A stretch of DNA of 64,000 nucleotides from CAWCDJ01 sp963796675 (GTDB lineage: Bacteria > Acidobacteriota > Terriglobia > Bryobacterales > Bryobacteraceae), in NCBI GenBank assembly GCA_963796675.1, contig CAWCMS010000013.1:248001-312000 (forward strand). The letters run 5' to 3'. This document shows positions 53,705 through 61,986 of the stretch, piece after piece. The translations under genes and the position numbers were made by a program. Position 1 is the stretch's first letter; each line of letters starts with the position of its first letter. Below the pieces are notes generated by a model, which had not been told where the DNA came from, did no database searches, and saw nothing but the letters and a program-made list of their open reading frames with translations.

Positions 53705-55531
53705 TCATTTCCCGGAGAGCCACAACTCGAGCGGCTGGTACAGCACGTATATCAGGCCGAGCGCGAGCCACACCATGGAACTGACGGTGAGCAGCCGCGA
53801 GGTGACGCGGACCTCGGGTGTGCGGTCGAGGCGCATCAGCGGGCCGTCTTTGCGCGCGGCCGTGCGGTCATACAGGAACAGCGGCGCGGCGGCGAAGACC
53901 GTGAACAGCGGGAACCAGAGGTCGGTGTTCGAGTTCTTCACGTGGCCGGTACCCCAGAGGAACGGCATGGACTTGAGCACGTCCCCCATCACCAGTACCG
54001 CCAGAGCGAAGTGGCGGATGGCGAGTGCGCGGCCGGCGGAATTCAAGCCGGTCATCAGGCTGCGGGAGCGCAAGATCGCCGCCTTCCCGGAGAGGTGTTC
54101 AACCACGCAGACCACCGGCCAGAGGCAATCGCCGATCAGCCACCCGGGACCGAACGCGAAAATCGACCGCACCTGCGTGGACGCGAGAGCGGGGATGGCC
54201 TTCACCAGTTTCCAGAACACACGGAACGAGAGAAATCGACGCAGCCGCACCTGCTCATCGAGCGCCATCAGCGCGGTCATCGCGCGCAGCATGTTGTCGA
54301 AGAAGATCAGCAGGATCGCCGCGGCCGCCGGAACCAGCGCAATTCGCAGTATGGGCGCCGGAAGCACCGACTTAGCGGCGGCCGCCGCGATCGCGACGAT
54401 TGCCACCAGGATGCCCCAGATCGGAAGCACCAGAAAGCCGAAGACACCGAGGTGCTGCAGCAGAAACGCACGCGACCGACGCAGCGCGAAGAACTCGGCA
54501 TCCACCGCGTTGTGGAAGCGTCGCGCGAACTCGAGCGCCGATTGCGGCCGCGCATCGGGGTCGCGCGCCAGGCCAGATAGCACGACATCCGACACGTCAC
54601 GCGGCACCTTCGCGACGCGCGCGGGCGGACGGGGCGAGCCGCTGCGATGAAACTCGATCAGCTCGCTGGTCTTGCCGGTGAACGGCAGTTGGCCGCAGAC
54701 CAGCGAATACGCCACCACCGCCAGGCTGTAGATATCGGCACGGAAATCGGTCTCCGCCCCCATGGCCTGCTCCGGCGACATGTAGGCCGGCGTCCCCACG
54801 AGGCTTCCCGGCATGGTCTGCCCGCCATCGCTGCCGAACGACCACGAAGAGGGGTCGGATGCCACTTGCGGCATCACGACGGTTTCCGTCTCTTCCGCGC
54901 GGACACGGACCACGCGCCCTTCGGGTTCGAGTTGCGGACTCATCACCAGGGTTTCGCCTTCACCGCCGCTCGCAGGCGGGGGGAGGGGTGGAGCCGCCGT
55001 GCTGGTATCGCTCGCTGCCGGGTCGCCGGGCGACTTCATCTTGGCCACGCCGAAATCGAGCACCTTCACTGCGTATCCGCCGCGGCCATCGGGTTCGAGC
55101 CAGATGTTATCCGGCTTGAGGTCGCGATGCACGATGCCGTGACGGTGCGCCTCGTCGAGCGCGAGGCCGATTTGATCGAGCAGGTCGGCCACCAGCGGAA
55201 GAGGGGGCCGTGGATGCGTCTGCTGGAAGGCGGACAGCGTCTCCCCGTCCAGAAGTTCCATCACAAGGTACGGAATCTGGCCCTTGGGCGCCGCGGCGAT
55301 GCCGAAATCGGTGACGTTGACGATGTTGGGATGCCGCAGCCGCCCGCATGCTTGCGCTTCGCGCTGGAAGCGCGCCAGAAAGTGCGGATCGGCCACCCAC
55401 TTGGGGTTGATGACCTTCATCGCCACAACGCGCGTGGTGCCGAGGTGGGTCGCCAGATATACGTTACCCATGCCGCCCGCTCCCAGTTGGCGGTCGATGC
55501 GATATTTGCCGTCGAGAATGTCGCCGATCAT
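53705..55531 (-). CDS. membrane-bound serine/threonine protein kinase (PknB-type)
   Basis: A 608-residue kinase. The N-terminal domain has the nucleotide loop GAGGMGNVY, catalytic Lys in VVAMKVI, loop HRDLKPDN, DFG in VKVLDFGVAKMK, and the P+1 and APE region VGTPAYMSPEQA. Between DFG and this last motif there is an insertion of about 75 residues, Pro, Ser and Glu rich. After the kinase (about residue 360), at least five hydrophobic spans follow to the C-terminus (for example LGVFGFLVLPIWGILVAIVA and FPLLFTVFAAAPLFLY-like). Start at 55531 (IGDILDGKYRIDRQLG) is standard; ATG at 55555 is possible. It diverges from the beta-propeller gene. Confidence 0.9.
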   Translation of the reverse strand: MIGDILDGKYRIDRQLGAGGMGNVYLATHLGTTRVVAMKVINPKWVADPHFLARFQREAQACGRLRHPNIVNVTDFGIAAAPKGQIPYLVMELLDGETLSAFQQTHPRPPLPLVADLLDQIGLALDEAHRHGIVHRDLKPDNIWLEPDGRGGYAVKVLDFGVAKMKSPGDPAASDTSTAAPPLPPPASGGEGETLVMSPQLEPEGRVVRVRAEETETVVMPQVASDPSSWSFGSDGGQTMPGSLVGTPAYMSPEQAMGAETDFRADIYSLAVVAYSLVCGQLPFTGKTSELIEFHRSGSPRPPARVAKVPRDVSDVVLSGLARDPDARPQSALEFARRFHNAVDAEFFALRRSRAFLLQHLGVFGFLVLPIWGILVAIVAIAAAAAKSVLPAPILRIALVPAAAAILLIFFDNMLRAMTALMALDEQVRLRRFLSFRVFWKLVKAIPALASTQVRSIFAFGPGWLIGDCLWPVVCVVEHLSGKAAILRSRSLMTGLNSAGRALAIRHFALAVLVMGDVLKSMPFLWGTGHVKNSNTDLWFPLFTVFAAAPLFLYDRTAARKDGPLMRLDRTPEVRVTSRLLTVSSMVWLALGLIYVLYQPLELWLSGK

Positions 55532-55606
55532 GGGAACCCGGGCGTCTGCGCACATGATAGCAGGGGTGGGGGAGAGCGGCGGTTCGGTACAATCAGCCCA
55601 GGGCGG

Positions 55607-56641
55607 ATGACCTTTTCCAGGCGCACGTTTCTCGCGGCGGCTGCCGCATCGACGCTTCGCGCGGCGGACCCGGCGGAATCGCAATACGCCACGCCATACA
55701 AGTACGGCAAGCTGGTGCTGGCGGCGTCCGGCGGGAAGGACGCGTTCGACAGCCGCTCGGTCGATTGCCCCTTTCTGTGCCGGCACGACGGCCTGTTCTA
55801 CATGACCTACATCGGGTGGGACGGCACGGGTTACCAGACCGGGCTCGCCTCGAGCCGCGACCTCGTGGAGTGGGAGAAACTCGGAGCAATTCTTCGGCGC
55901 GACCCGAATTCGCCCGTCACCCGCTACAACGTGGCCATGAACTGGATCCTTCGGGAAAACGGCCTGCGCTCCGAGGGGCGGCTGCGCAAGATGCGCGGGC
56001 GCTTCCTGGGCGTCTACCATGCTTACCCGAATGCCGGCTACGAGAGCGGGCCGGCCGTGATCGGACTCTGCTGGAGCAGCGACCTTCGCAACTGGGAGGT
56101 CGACCCGCCATGCCTCACGCCCGCCGACGGCGCCGAATGGGAGCGCGGCGGGCTGTATAAGCCATGCCTGGTGGAAGATCGAGGCACTTACTACCTCTTC
56201 TACAACGCGAAGAACGACCGGCCGAGGGGTTGGCGCGAGCAGACGGGCGTGGCCGTCTCCACCGATCTCAAGACCTGGAAGCGCCACGAAGCCAACCCGA
56301 TCCTGCGCAATGGCGGCGCCGGGTCGCCGGACGAAATCTTCGCCAGCGACCCGTGCGTACTGCTCGATGGATCTACGTGGGTGATGTTCTACTACGGGCT
56401 CGACGCCAAGGGGAAGGCGCGCGACCTGCTGGCAACCGGCACATCGCCGTTCGCCTTCACGAAAACGAGCCGGATCCTGATCGATGTCGGCGCGCCGGGC
56501 TCGGTCGACGAAACCTATGCCCACAAGCCGGGTGTGATCTGGCACGAAGGCGTGCTCTATCACTACTACTGCGCGGTGTCCGGCCGGTATCCCAACGAGA
56601 GGCGTGGCATCTCGGTGGCCCGCTCCCGGCGGTGGGAGTGA
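55607..56641 (+). CDS. exported five-bladed beta-propeller glycosidase (GH43/GH130-like clan)
   Basis: A 344-residue protein with a twin-arginine-type signal (MTFSRRTFLAAAAASTLRA). Its repeats have the five-bladed beta-propeller pattern: DCPFLCRHDGLFYMTYIGWD, TGLASSRDLVEWEKLG, LYKPCLVEDRGTYYLFYNAK, TGVAVSTDLKTWKRHE, SDPCVLLDGSTWVMFYYGLD and KPGVIWHEGVLYHYY. This is the GH43/GH62/GH117/GH130-type clan; the catalytic Asp and Glu are probably in the first, third and fourth blades. The family number is not certain. It starts 75 bp from the divergent kinase and ends before a repeat. Confidence 0.82.
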   Translation: MTFSRRTFLAAAAASTLRAADPAESQYATPYKYGKLVLAASGGKDAFDSRSVDCPFLCRHDGLFYMTYIGWDGTGYQTGLASSRDLVEWEKLGAILRRDPNSPVTRYNVAMNWILRENGLRSEGRLRKMRGRFLGVYHAYPNAGYESGPAVIGLCWSSDLRNWEVDPPCLTPADGAEWERGGLYKPCLVEDRGTYYLFYNAKNDRPRGWREQTGVAVSTDLKTWKRHEANPILRNGGAGSPDEIFASDPCVLLDGSTWVMFYYGLDAKGKARDLLATGTSPFAFTKTSRILIDVGAPGSVDETYAHKPGVIWHEGVLYHYYCAVSGRYPNERRGISVARSRRWE

Positions 56642-56674
56642 CCGGGAGATTTCTACCCTTTCGCTGCGCCCTCC

Positions 56675-56694
56675 CTCACGGTCGGGCCTCTGTG
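56675..56694. repeat. dispersed CACGGTCG repeat, copy 2
   Basis: Twenty bases here match 35737-35756 at nineteen positions (CTCACGGTCG followed by GGCCTCTGTG, against CGCCTCTGTG in the first copy). Both copies lie on the plus strand shortly after the end of a plus-strand gene. The first copy has a partner arm that makes a hairpin; I do not see one here. Confidence 0.6.
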
Positions 56695-56776
56695 GTGGAA
56701 GCGGGCCGGTATGGAACGAACTTAGAAATCGCGATGTGGTAATAATGATTACGACAACGGAGGCACTATCTCGTTC

Positions 56777-57250
56777 GTGAACAGGGCAGACAGGTGCTCC
56801 ACTATTTCATTATTCCTGGTGAGCGGCCTGGTCTCGCTTCTTACCGGCTGTCAGCTACAACCACCATGGCATTTGACTGCGAGTCAGGAGGCTGACACAG
56901 TCCAGCTTTGTCTCTCGAATCAATTGACATGCCCGCAGCCGGAAGGCGTAAGCCCGGCCGGGATATCCGTTTATCGCTACGATTCGGTACACGACAACGA
57001 GCTTGTTTGGGATGCAGAACCGGATAACCCCATAACCGATGGCAGAATCAGCGGGGTGATCACCTATGGGATACCGCCCAAAAACTGGAGAAACAAGCTA
57101 GCCCCGCCGGCATTAGTCCGCGGGAAGGCTTACCTGGTCAATCCCCCCGCTACTCTCTTCGCACTTCGGTGCGACGGGTCCGTTGTCGCTCTCGATTTTC
57201 AGCACTTGGAGACTTTTTTTAGACAAGAGAGTTGCTCGAACTCCCGTTAG
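56777..57250 (+). CDS. putative lipoprotein of unknown function
   Basis: A 157-residue protein with a lipoprotein signal: hydrophobic LFLVSGLVSLLTGC, the Cys near residue 25 being the likely lipid site. The mature part has four further Cys (QLCLSNQLTC, ALRCDG and ESCSN), which could form disulfides, and is mostly beta-like. The start is GTG at 56777; no better ATG exists. No family is recognised. It stands alone between two unrelated genes, with no clear operon partner. Confidence 0.6.
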   Translation: MNRADRCSTISLFLVSGLVSLLTGCQLQPPWHLTASQEADTVQLCLSNQLTCPQPEGVSPAGISVYRYDSVHDNELVWDAEPDNPITDGRISGVITYGIPPKNWRNKLAPPALVRGKAYLVNPPATLFALRCDGSVVALDFQHLETFFRQESCSNSR

Positions 57251-57304
57251 CCTGGCACAGTCCCGGCGCGCGTGGCAATCGAGGCGAACGTCGTACGAGA
57301 CGGC

Positions 57305-58402
57305 TTACTTCAGCTTCACCGGTCGGCCGGTGCGGATCGATTCCTTCGCGGCCTCGATGATTTCGACCACGCCCACGTTGATACCGAGCGCCGTGATGCC
57401 CTCGATCGGCTTGTTGTTGCGGATGGCATCGATCATGAACGCGATCGGGTCGGCCTTCTCCGGCGCGAGCGGGGTGAGCGGCAGGTCGCGGGTTTCACGG
57501 CCGTCGTGCACTTCCACCTTGCGCTGCGTCATGTAGATGCTGGCGCGCGTCAGCTTGCCGTCCGGCCCGGCGGTGGAACCGAAGACCTCCAGGTCTTGAA
57601 AGCTGCGCGGCAGGTCCCAGCTTCCTTCGAAAATGTTGATGCCGTTCTTGTACTTCAGCACCAGGGTGGCGGAATCCTCAACCTTAGGGAAGGTCTCCGG
57701 CCGCAGGTGGATCGCGTCGGCGTACACGCTCTCCGGGCGGCCCATGTACCAGAGCGACCACAGCGCGTTATAGCATCCGAAATCCATCAGGGCGCCGGCG
57801 CCATTCTTGACGGGGTCGGTGAGCCAGTCGAAAAAGTACTTGCCGCTTCCGGTGGAACCGGGGCCGCCGTGTCCCACGATGCCGTGCATCCGCCACGGCT
57901 TACCGACGATGCCCTTCATCACCTCGTCATGCGCAATCTGATTGGCCGGCCACCAGGCCATCTGGTAGTTGCACATCACCTTGACGTTGTACTTCTTGGC
58001 CAATTCCTGCATGGCCAGCGCGTCTTTGTAGGTGGAGGCAAGCGGCTTTTCGTAGATCACATTGATATGGCGCGGAGCGCACTCTTTGAGGATCTCCAGG
58101 TGGCGGTTGTTTTCGACGAAAGCCCAGACGAAGTCGGGCTTCGTTTCGTCGAGCATCTTGCGGTAGTCGTCGAAGAAGGGAACGTCCTTGGCGCCTTGCT
58201 TCTCTTTCGCCAGATTGACGAGCTCCGGGATCGTCTCGGCGATGCCGACCAGCTTGACCTGATCGTTGTGCAGAATACGGGGCAGGTTCGAGCCTTCGTG
58301 CGCGTGAATCAGGCCGATGACGGCGGCTTTATAGGGTTGGGCAAAGGCCGGCAGCGCGGCCAGCGAAAGGATTGCGGCAAACAGGGGCTTCAGCATAAGC
58401 AT
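57305..58402 (-). CDS. exported Gfo/Idh/MocA-family oxidoreductase
   Basis: A 365-residue NAD(P)-dependent oxidoreductase. After a signal peptide (LFAAILSLAALPAFAQ) it has the Rossmann part (AAVIGLIHAHEGSNLPRIL; the usual G-x-G-x-x-G is altered to G-L-I-H-A-H), the EKPLAST motif with catalytic Lys, and the C-terminal beta domain with GGGA-like GAGALMDFGCYNALWSLWYM, whose D and C/H residues are typical catalytic positions. It may oxidise or reduce sugar carbons (for example C3 of glycosides). Either ATG at 58402 or at 58396 can be the start. It stands alone between a lipoprotein and the divergent hybrid kinase. Confidence 0.85.
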   Translation of the reverse strand: MLMLKPLFAAILSLAALPAFAQPYKAAVIGLIHAHEGSNLPRILHNDQVKLVGIAETIPELVNLAKEKQGAKDVPFFDDYRKMLDETKPDFVWAFVENNRHLEILKECAPRHINVIYEKPLASTYKDALAMQELAKKYNVKVMCNYQMAWWPANQIAHDEVMKGIVGKPWRMHGIVGHGGPGSTGSGKYFFDWLTDPVKNGAGALMDFGCYNALWSLWYMGRPESVYADAIHLRPETFPKVEDSATLVLKYKNGINIFEGSWDLPRSFQDLEVFGSTAGPDGKLTRASIYMTQRKVEVHDGRETRDLPLTPLAPEKADPIAFMIDAIRNNKPIEGITALGINVGVVEIIEAAKESIRTGRPVKLK

Positions 58403-58573
58403 CTATGCTAACCGTTTGCGCCGCGTGCCGGGACGGCTTCATCAGGCGGGACCGGGGGCGACGAGGTAGCCCGTCAACGGCGACCGATTTCACGTTGATC
58501 AATCTAACTAGGTGTAGCTGCTAAACCGTCCAAAACGGGACGTCAGGGCGTGCCAACGGGTTCAGAAGGAAAT

Positions 58574-61276
58574 ATGTTGAAAAAATTGGCCGTAGAGCTT
58601 CCCCGTGACGTTTTCGACATTTCGCTTTTCCGTAAGGTTTTTGGCGATTCCGCTATTCCCACTCTCATTTTGGGTCCGGACGGCACCGTGCTGTTCTGGA
58701 ATAATGCGGCCGAACGGCTTTTCGGCTGGTCCGCCAGGGAAGTACTTGGACGGAAGCTCCCCTCAATCCCGCCGGATCGCATGGAAGAGCATCAGCAGTT
58801 GCATGAGCGCGCTCTAAGTGGTGAGGGGTTCTCGCAGCGGCGCGTTACCCGGCAACGCAAGGACGGCCGACGGATCGAGCTCAGCCTCAGCACGTGGCCG
58901 ATTCGCGGTGCGGATGGGCACGTCACCGCGACCGTCGGCATCTATGCCGAGGTTCTCACCGAAGAAGTGCGTCTCCGGCGTGCTCTGGCAGAGGAACAAC
59001 TGGAGGAACTGGAGCGCCTTTACGCGGCTGCGCCTATCGGCCTTGGCCTGCTCGATCCCGAGTTGCGCTTCGTACGAGTGAACGAGCGGCTGGCGCAGAT
59101 CGATGGGTTAGCGGCCGAAGCGCACATCGGCCGGCGATTGGCTGAGGTCGTACCCGAAGTCGCCGAATCCCTGGAAGGCATTTATCGGGAAGCAATCGCG
59201 ACCGGCACTTCGGTGGCTGAACGCGAATTACGCGCGGCGACACCGGCTTTGCCCGGCCTGCAGCGCGATTGGCAGGTGACTGCGTACCCGCTAAAGCATC
59301 CCGACGGAACTGTTTTGGGTGTCACGTTCGCGGTGAGCGATATCAGCGAGCGCAAGCGGTGGAGCGATGAACTGAAGCGCCAGGAGGCGCTGTTGCGACT
59401 GGTGATTGATGCCTTGCCGGGACTCGTTTTTTATGTGGATCGCGACTATCGGTATCGTTTTGCCAATCGCTCCGCCGGCGACTGGTTCCACCGGCGGCCT
59501 TCGGATTTCGAGGGGAATGAGGTAGTGCAAGTGCTCGGCGAGGATCACTTCGAGCGCTTGCGAGAGCCTTTGAACCGCGCTCTTGGTGGGGAAGAAGTTG
59601 TGTTCGAGAGCCATATCCGCTACCCCGACCGCGAGCGCGATATTCGCGCGACATACGTGCCGGACCGGGGTCCGGGCGGGGCAGTCCGCGGGATCGTGGC
59701 TCTGGTCCAGGACATCACGAAACAGAAGCGCGCCGAAAGGGCATTGCGGGACAGTGAAGAGCGGTTCCGGCGCATGGTCGAAATCGCCGGTGAGGGCATC
59801 TGGTTCCTGGATTCGATTGGGAGGACGACCTTCCTCAATGACCGCATGGCGGATCTTCTCGGCTATAGCAAGGAGGAGATGCTCGGACGCCGCTCGACGG
59901 ATTTTCTGGATACCGAAGAGAGCGAGTGGGAGTGGCCCTGGTGTGAGACATGCAACGATTCCCCCCGGCCGCAGGAACACCGCTTTCGTCACAAGGACGG
60001 CAGGACTGTCTGGTTGGACATTACTTTGACATCCATGCTGAATGACACAGGCGTTTCCACCGGAATTCTCGCGATGTGTACAGACGTGACGGAGCGCAAA
60101 ATGAATGAACAACGGCTCCGGCAGGCGCAAAAACTGGAGAGCCTCGGGATTTTGGCCGGGGGTGTTGCGCACGATTTCAACAATCTGCTGACGGGTATCC
60201 TGGGCAACACCAGTCTGGCTTTGGACACCACCAATCCCGCCAGCCCATCGCGGCGGCTCCTCCAGGATGTAATCGTCGCGAGCGAGCGGGCTGCACAGTT
60301 GACCCGGCAGTTGCTGACCTACGCGGGGAAGGATCAAGGCCGCCTGGAGCCGCTCGATGTCGCGGCAACCACAACGGAATTGGTCCCGCTGCTGACTGCC
60401 AGCATTCCCAGGATGGTACGGCTCTCGTTCGATCTGGAGGATAACGCTCCTTTGGTGCAGGCTGATCCGGTCCAACTGCAACAGGTCATGATGAACCTGG
60501 TCATTAATGCGGCGGAGTCGATTCCAGACCGTACCGCCGGGGAGGTGAAGATTGTTGTCCGCCGACATAGACTGCAGCCGGAAGACTACCGGGATGCGGT
60601 GGTCCCTTTCGAGGCTGAGGATCGGGAGTACCTCTTATTCAGCGTGACGGATAACGGCGTTGGTATGGACGCGGCCACGCAGGCACGCATCTTCGATCCG
60701 TTCTTCAGCACAAAGTTCCAGGGGCGGGGATTGGGACTCTCCGCGGTGCTCGGGATTGTGAAGAGGCACGGCGGAATGCTGACTCTGCGAAGCGCTCCGG
60801 AAAACGGAAGTGTGTTCACTGTGCTGTTGCCCGCGAGCCATGCCGTCCGGCCGGTGGCGCCGCCTCCGCAGCCAGTTGCCGAGACTCCTGCGATCGGCAG
60901 CGGCACAATCCTGTTCGTGGATGACGAACCGGCTCTTCGTACGCTCGCACAACGGACTTTGGAGCAGAGGGGGTACCACGTGCTGCTGGCGGACAACGGG
61001 CAGCAGGCGATCTCGGTCCTCACGGCCCATCCCGAAGTGAGCGCGATCGTGCTGGACTTGACGATGCCGGTAATGAGCGGTGAAACCGCCGCCCCGATCC
61101 TACGTTCTCTACGCCCCGATGTGCCGCTGATCCTTTCCAGTGGGTACTCGGCCTCGAACGCACTGGAACGGGTGGGGTCTGATACGGTCACGGCGTTTCT
61201 GGAAAAACCGTACCGGGCCAGCACCCTGATGGCGAAACTCGAAGCATTGATGCGGCCGGCGGCCGGATTCGAATAA
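58574..61276 (+). CDS. multi-PAS hybrid sensor histidine kinase with C-terminal receiver
   Basis: A 900-residue soluble hybrid kinase with no transmembrane helix. It has four PAS units: about 15-130 (IPTLILGPDGTVLFWNNAAE), 150-270, 285-400 (LPGLVFYVDRDYRYRFANRS) and 405-525 (EGIWFLDSIGRTTFLNDRMA). A HisKA domain follows with GGVAHDFNNLLTGILGN (phospho-acceptor His), HATPase_c with MNLVINAAES, DNGVGMDAATQARIFDPFF and GRGLGLSAVLGI, and a receiver with LFVDDEPALR and acceptor Asp in VLDLTMPVMSG. The H-D-F-N form of the H-box is usual in this subgroup. GTG at 58550 is also in frame. The signal and target are unknown; no partner regulator lies next to it. Confidence 0.93.
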   Translation: MLKKLAVELPRDVFDISLFRKVFGDSAIPTLILGPDGTVLFWNNAAERLFGWSAREVLGRKLPSIPPDRMEEHQQLHERALSGEGFSQRRVTRQRKDGRRIELSLSTWPIRGADGHVTATVGIYAEVLTEEVRLRRALAEEQLEELERLYAAAPIGLGLLDPELRFVRVNERLAQIDGLAAEAHIGRRLAEVVPEVAESLEGIYREAIATGTSVAERELRAATPALPGLQRDWQVTAYPLKHPDGTVLGVTFAVSDISERKRWSDELKRQEALLRLVIDALPGLVFYVDRDYRYRFANRSAGDWFHRRPSDFEGNEVVQVLGEDHFERLREPLNRALGGEEVVFESHIRYPDRERDIRATYVPDRGPGGAVRGIVALVQDITKQKRAERALRDSEERFRRMVEIAGEGIWFLDSIGRTTFLNDRMADLLGYSKEEMLGRRSTDFLDTEESEWEWPWCETCNDSPRPQEHRFRHKDGRTVWLDITLTSMLNDTGVSTGILAMCTDVTERKMNEQRLRQAQKLESLGILAGGVAHDFNNLLTGILGNTSLALDTTNPASPSRRLLQDVIVASERAAQLTRQLLTYAGKDQGRLEPLDVAATTTELVPLLTASIPRMVRLSFDLEDNAPLVQADPVQLQQVMMNLVINAAESIPDRTAGEVKIVVRRHRLQPEDYRDAVVPFEAEDREYLLFSVTDNGVGMDAATQARIFDPFFSTKFQGRGLGLSAVLGIVKRHGGMLTLRSAPENGSVFTVLLPASHAVRPVAPPPQPVAETPAIGSGTILFVDDEPALRTLAQRTLEQRGYHVLLADNGQQAISVLTAHPEVSAIVLDLTMPVMSGETAAPILRSLRPDVPLILSSGYSASNALERVGSDTVTAFLEKPYRASTLMAKLEALMRPAAGFE

Positions 61277-61421
61277 TGGATCTTCTGCGACCCGCACGAC
61301 CAGCCATGCATCGGCATGATCGGATCTCCAGTCCCCTCACGAACAAGGTGAACTGACATGCGAAAACTAAGCGAAATTCTCGGGCGGATGTTTCCAGCGG
61401 CGATAGCCCCGGACGCCGACC

Positions 61422-61646
61422 TTGGGGACTTTTTTCGCGATGTTTCCAGTTGGGAACTATTTCGGCATTCTGCAGGACACCGGGCCCGGTCCGATGAACT
61501 TTATGGATGTGCATCCGCACATCGAAACGACGTTTTCGCATGGCGTATCAGTATCGGCCGATTTCCTCCTCTATTGGCGGCAGAGTTTACTCGATGGTGT
61601 GTACTCCATTCCGGGCACTCTGATCCGTGGGCAGGATACAAGTTTT
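61422..61646 (+). pseudogene. remnant of an alginate-export-type outer-membrane protein
   Basis: Seventy-five codons in this frame look like an internal part of an Alginate_exp family beta-barrel: FPVGNYFGILQDTGPGPMNF, MDVHPHIETTFSHGVSVSAD, FLLYWRQSLLDGVYSIPGTL. Upstream the frame meets stops within 60 bp, and downstream it runs into the tRNA gene with no further family sequence. It is therefore a fragment, not an expressed gene. The ATG at 61358 in another frame opens 96 codons that have no protein-like pattern. Confidence 0.5.
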
Positions 61647-61687
61647 AGAACCGCAATCCGCGGCAGGTCTTCGCGATACAGACTTCG

Positions 61688-61764
61688 TGGTAGGCCCGGC
61701 TGGACTCGAACCAGCGACCACCTGCTTAGAAGGCAGGTGCTCTATCCACCTGAGCTACGGGCCC
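61688..61764 (-). tRNA. tRNA-Arg (anticodon TCT)
   Basis: Read on the minus strand: acceptor GGGCCCG pairs with CGGGCCT at the other end, D-arm with AGCTCAGGTGGATAGAGC, anticodon arm CCTGC-CTTCTAA-GCAGG with TCT at 34-36, T-arm GCTGGTTCGAGTCCAGC, discriminator A and an encoded CCA. It reads AGA codons. It lies between the outer-membrane protein remnant and the aminotransferase gene. Confidence 0.95.
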
Positions 61765-61986
61765 GCATGAAGAATAATCGGAGACTTCTTTGATTCTAAA
61801 TTACTTCGAAGACTTCGCGCTTGCGCCGGTGCGTTTCTTTGCGGATTTTGCGGGCCAGCAGAGGAAATAAAGAAGATACGGTCCCGGTTGCGCGGGAAAC
61901 GGAGTTTGGGAACGGGAACTTGAATATCGCGGGACCGTAAGGTGCAATTCTACTCGAATGTATCCTCCAGGACAATCGCTTTAGTA

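Noticed and set aside
56650..57300. Sigma-54 promoter (TGGCAC-N5-TTGC) as target of the NtrC-type regulator
   Set aside because: Several TGGCAC boxes were seen in the window (for example near 57247), but none has the matching -12 element at correct spacing.
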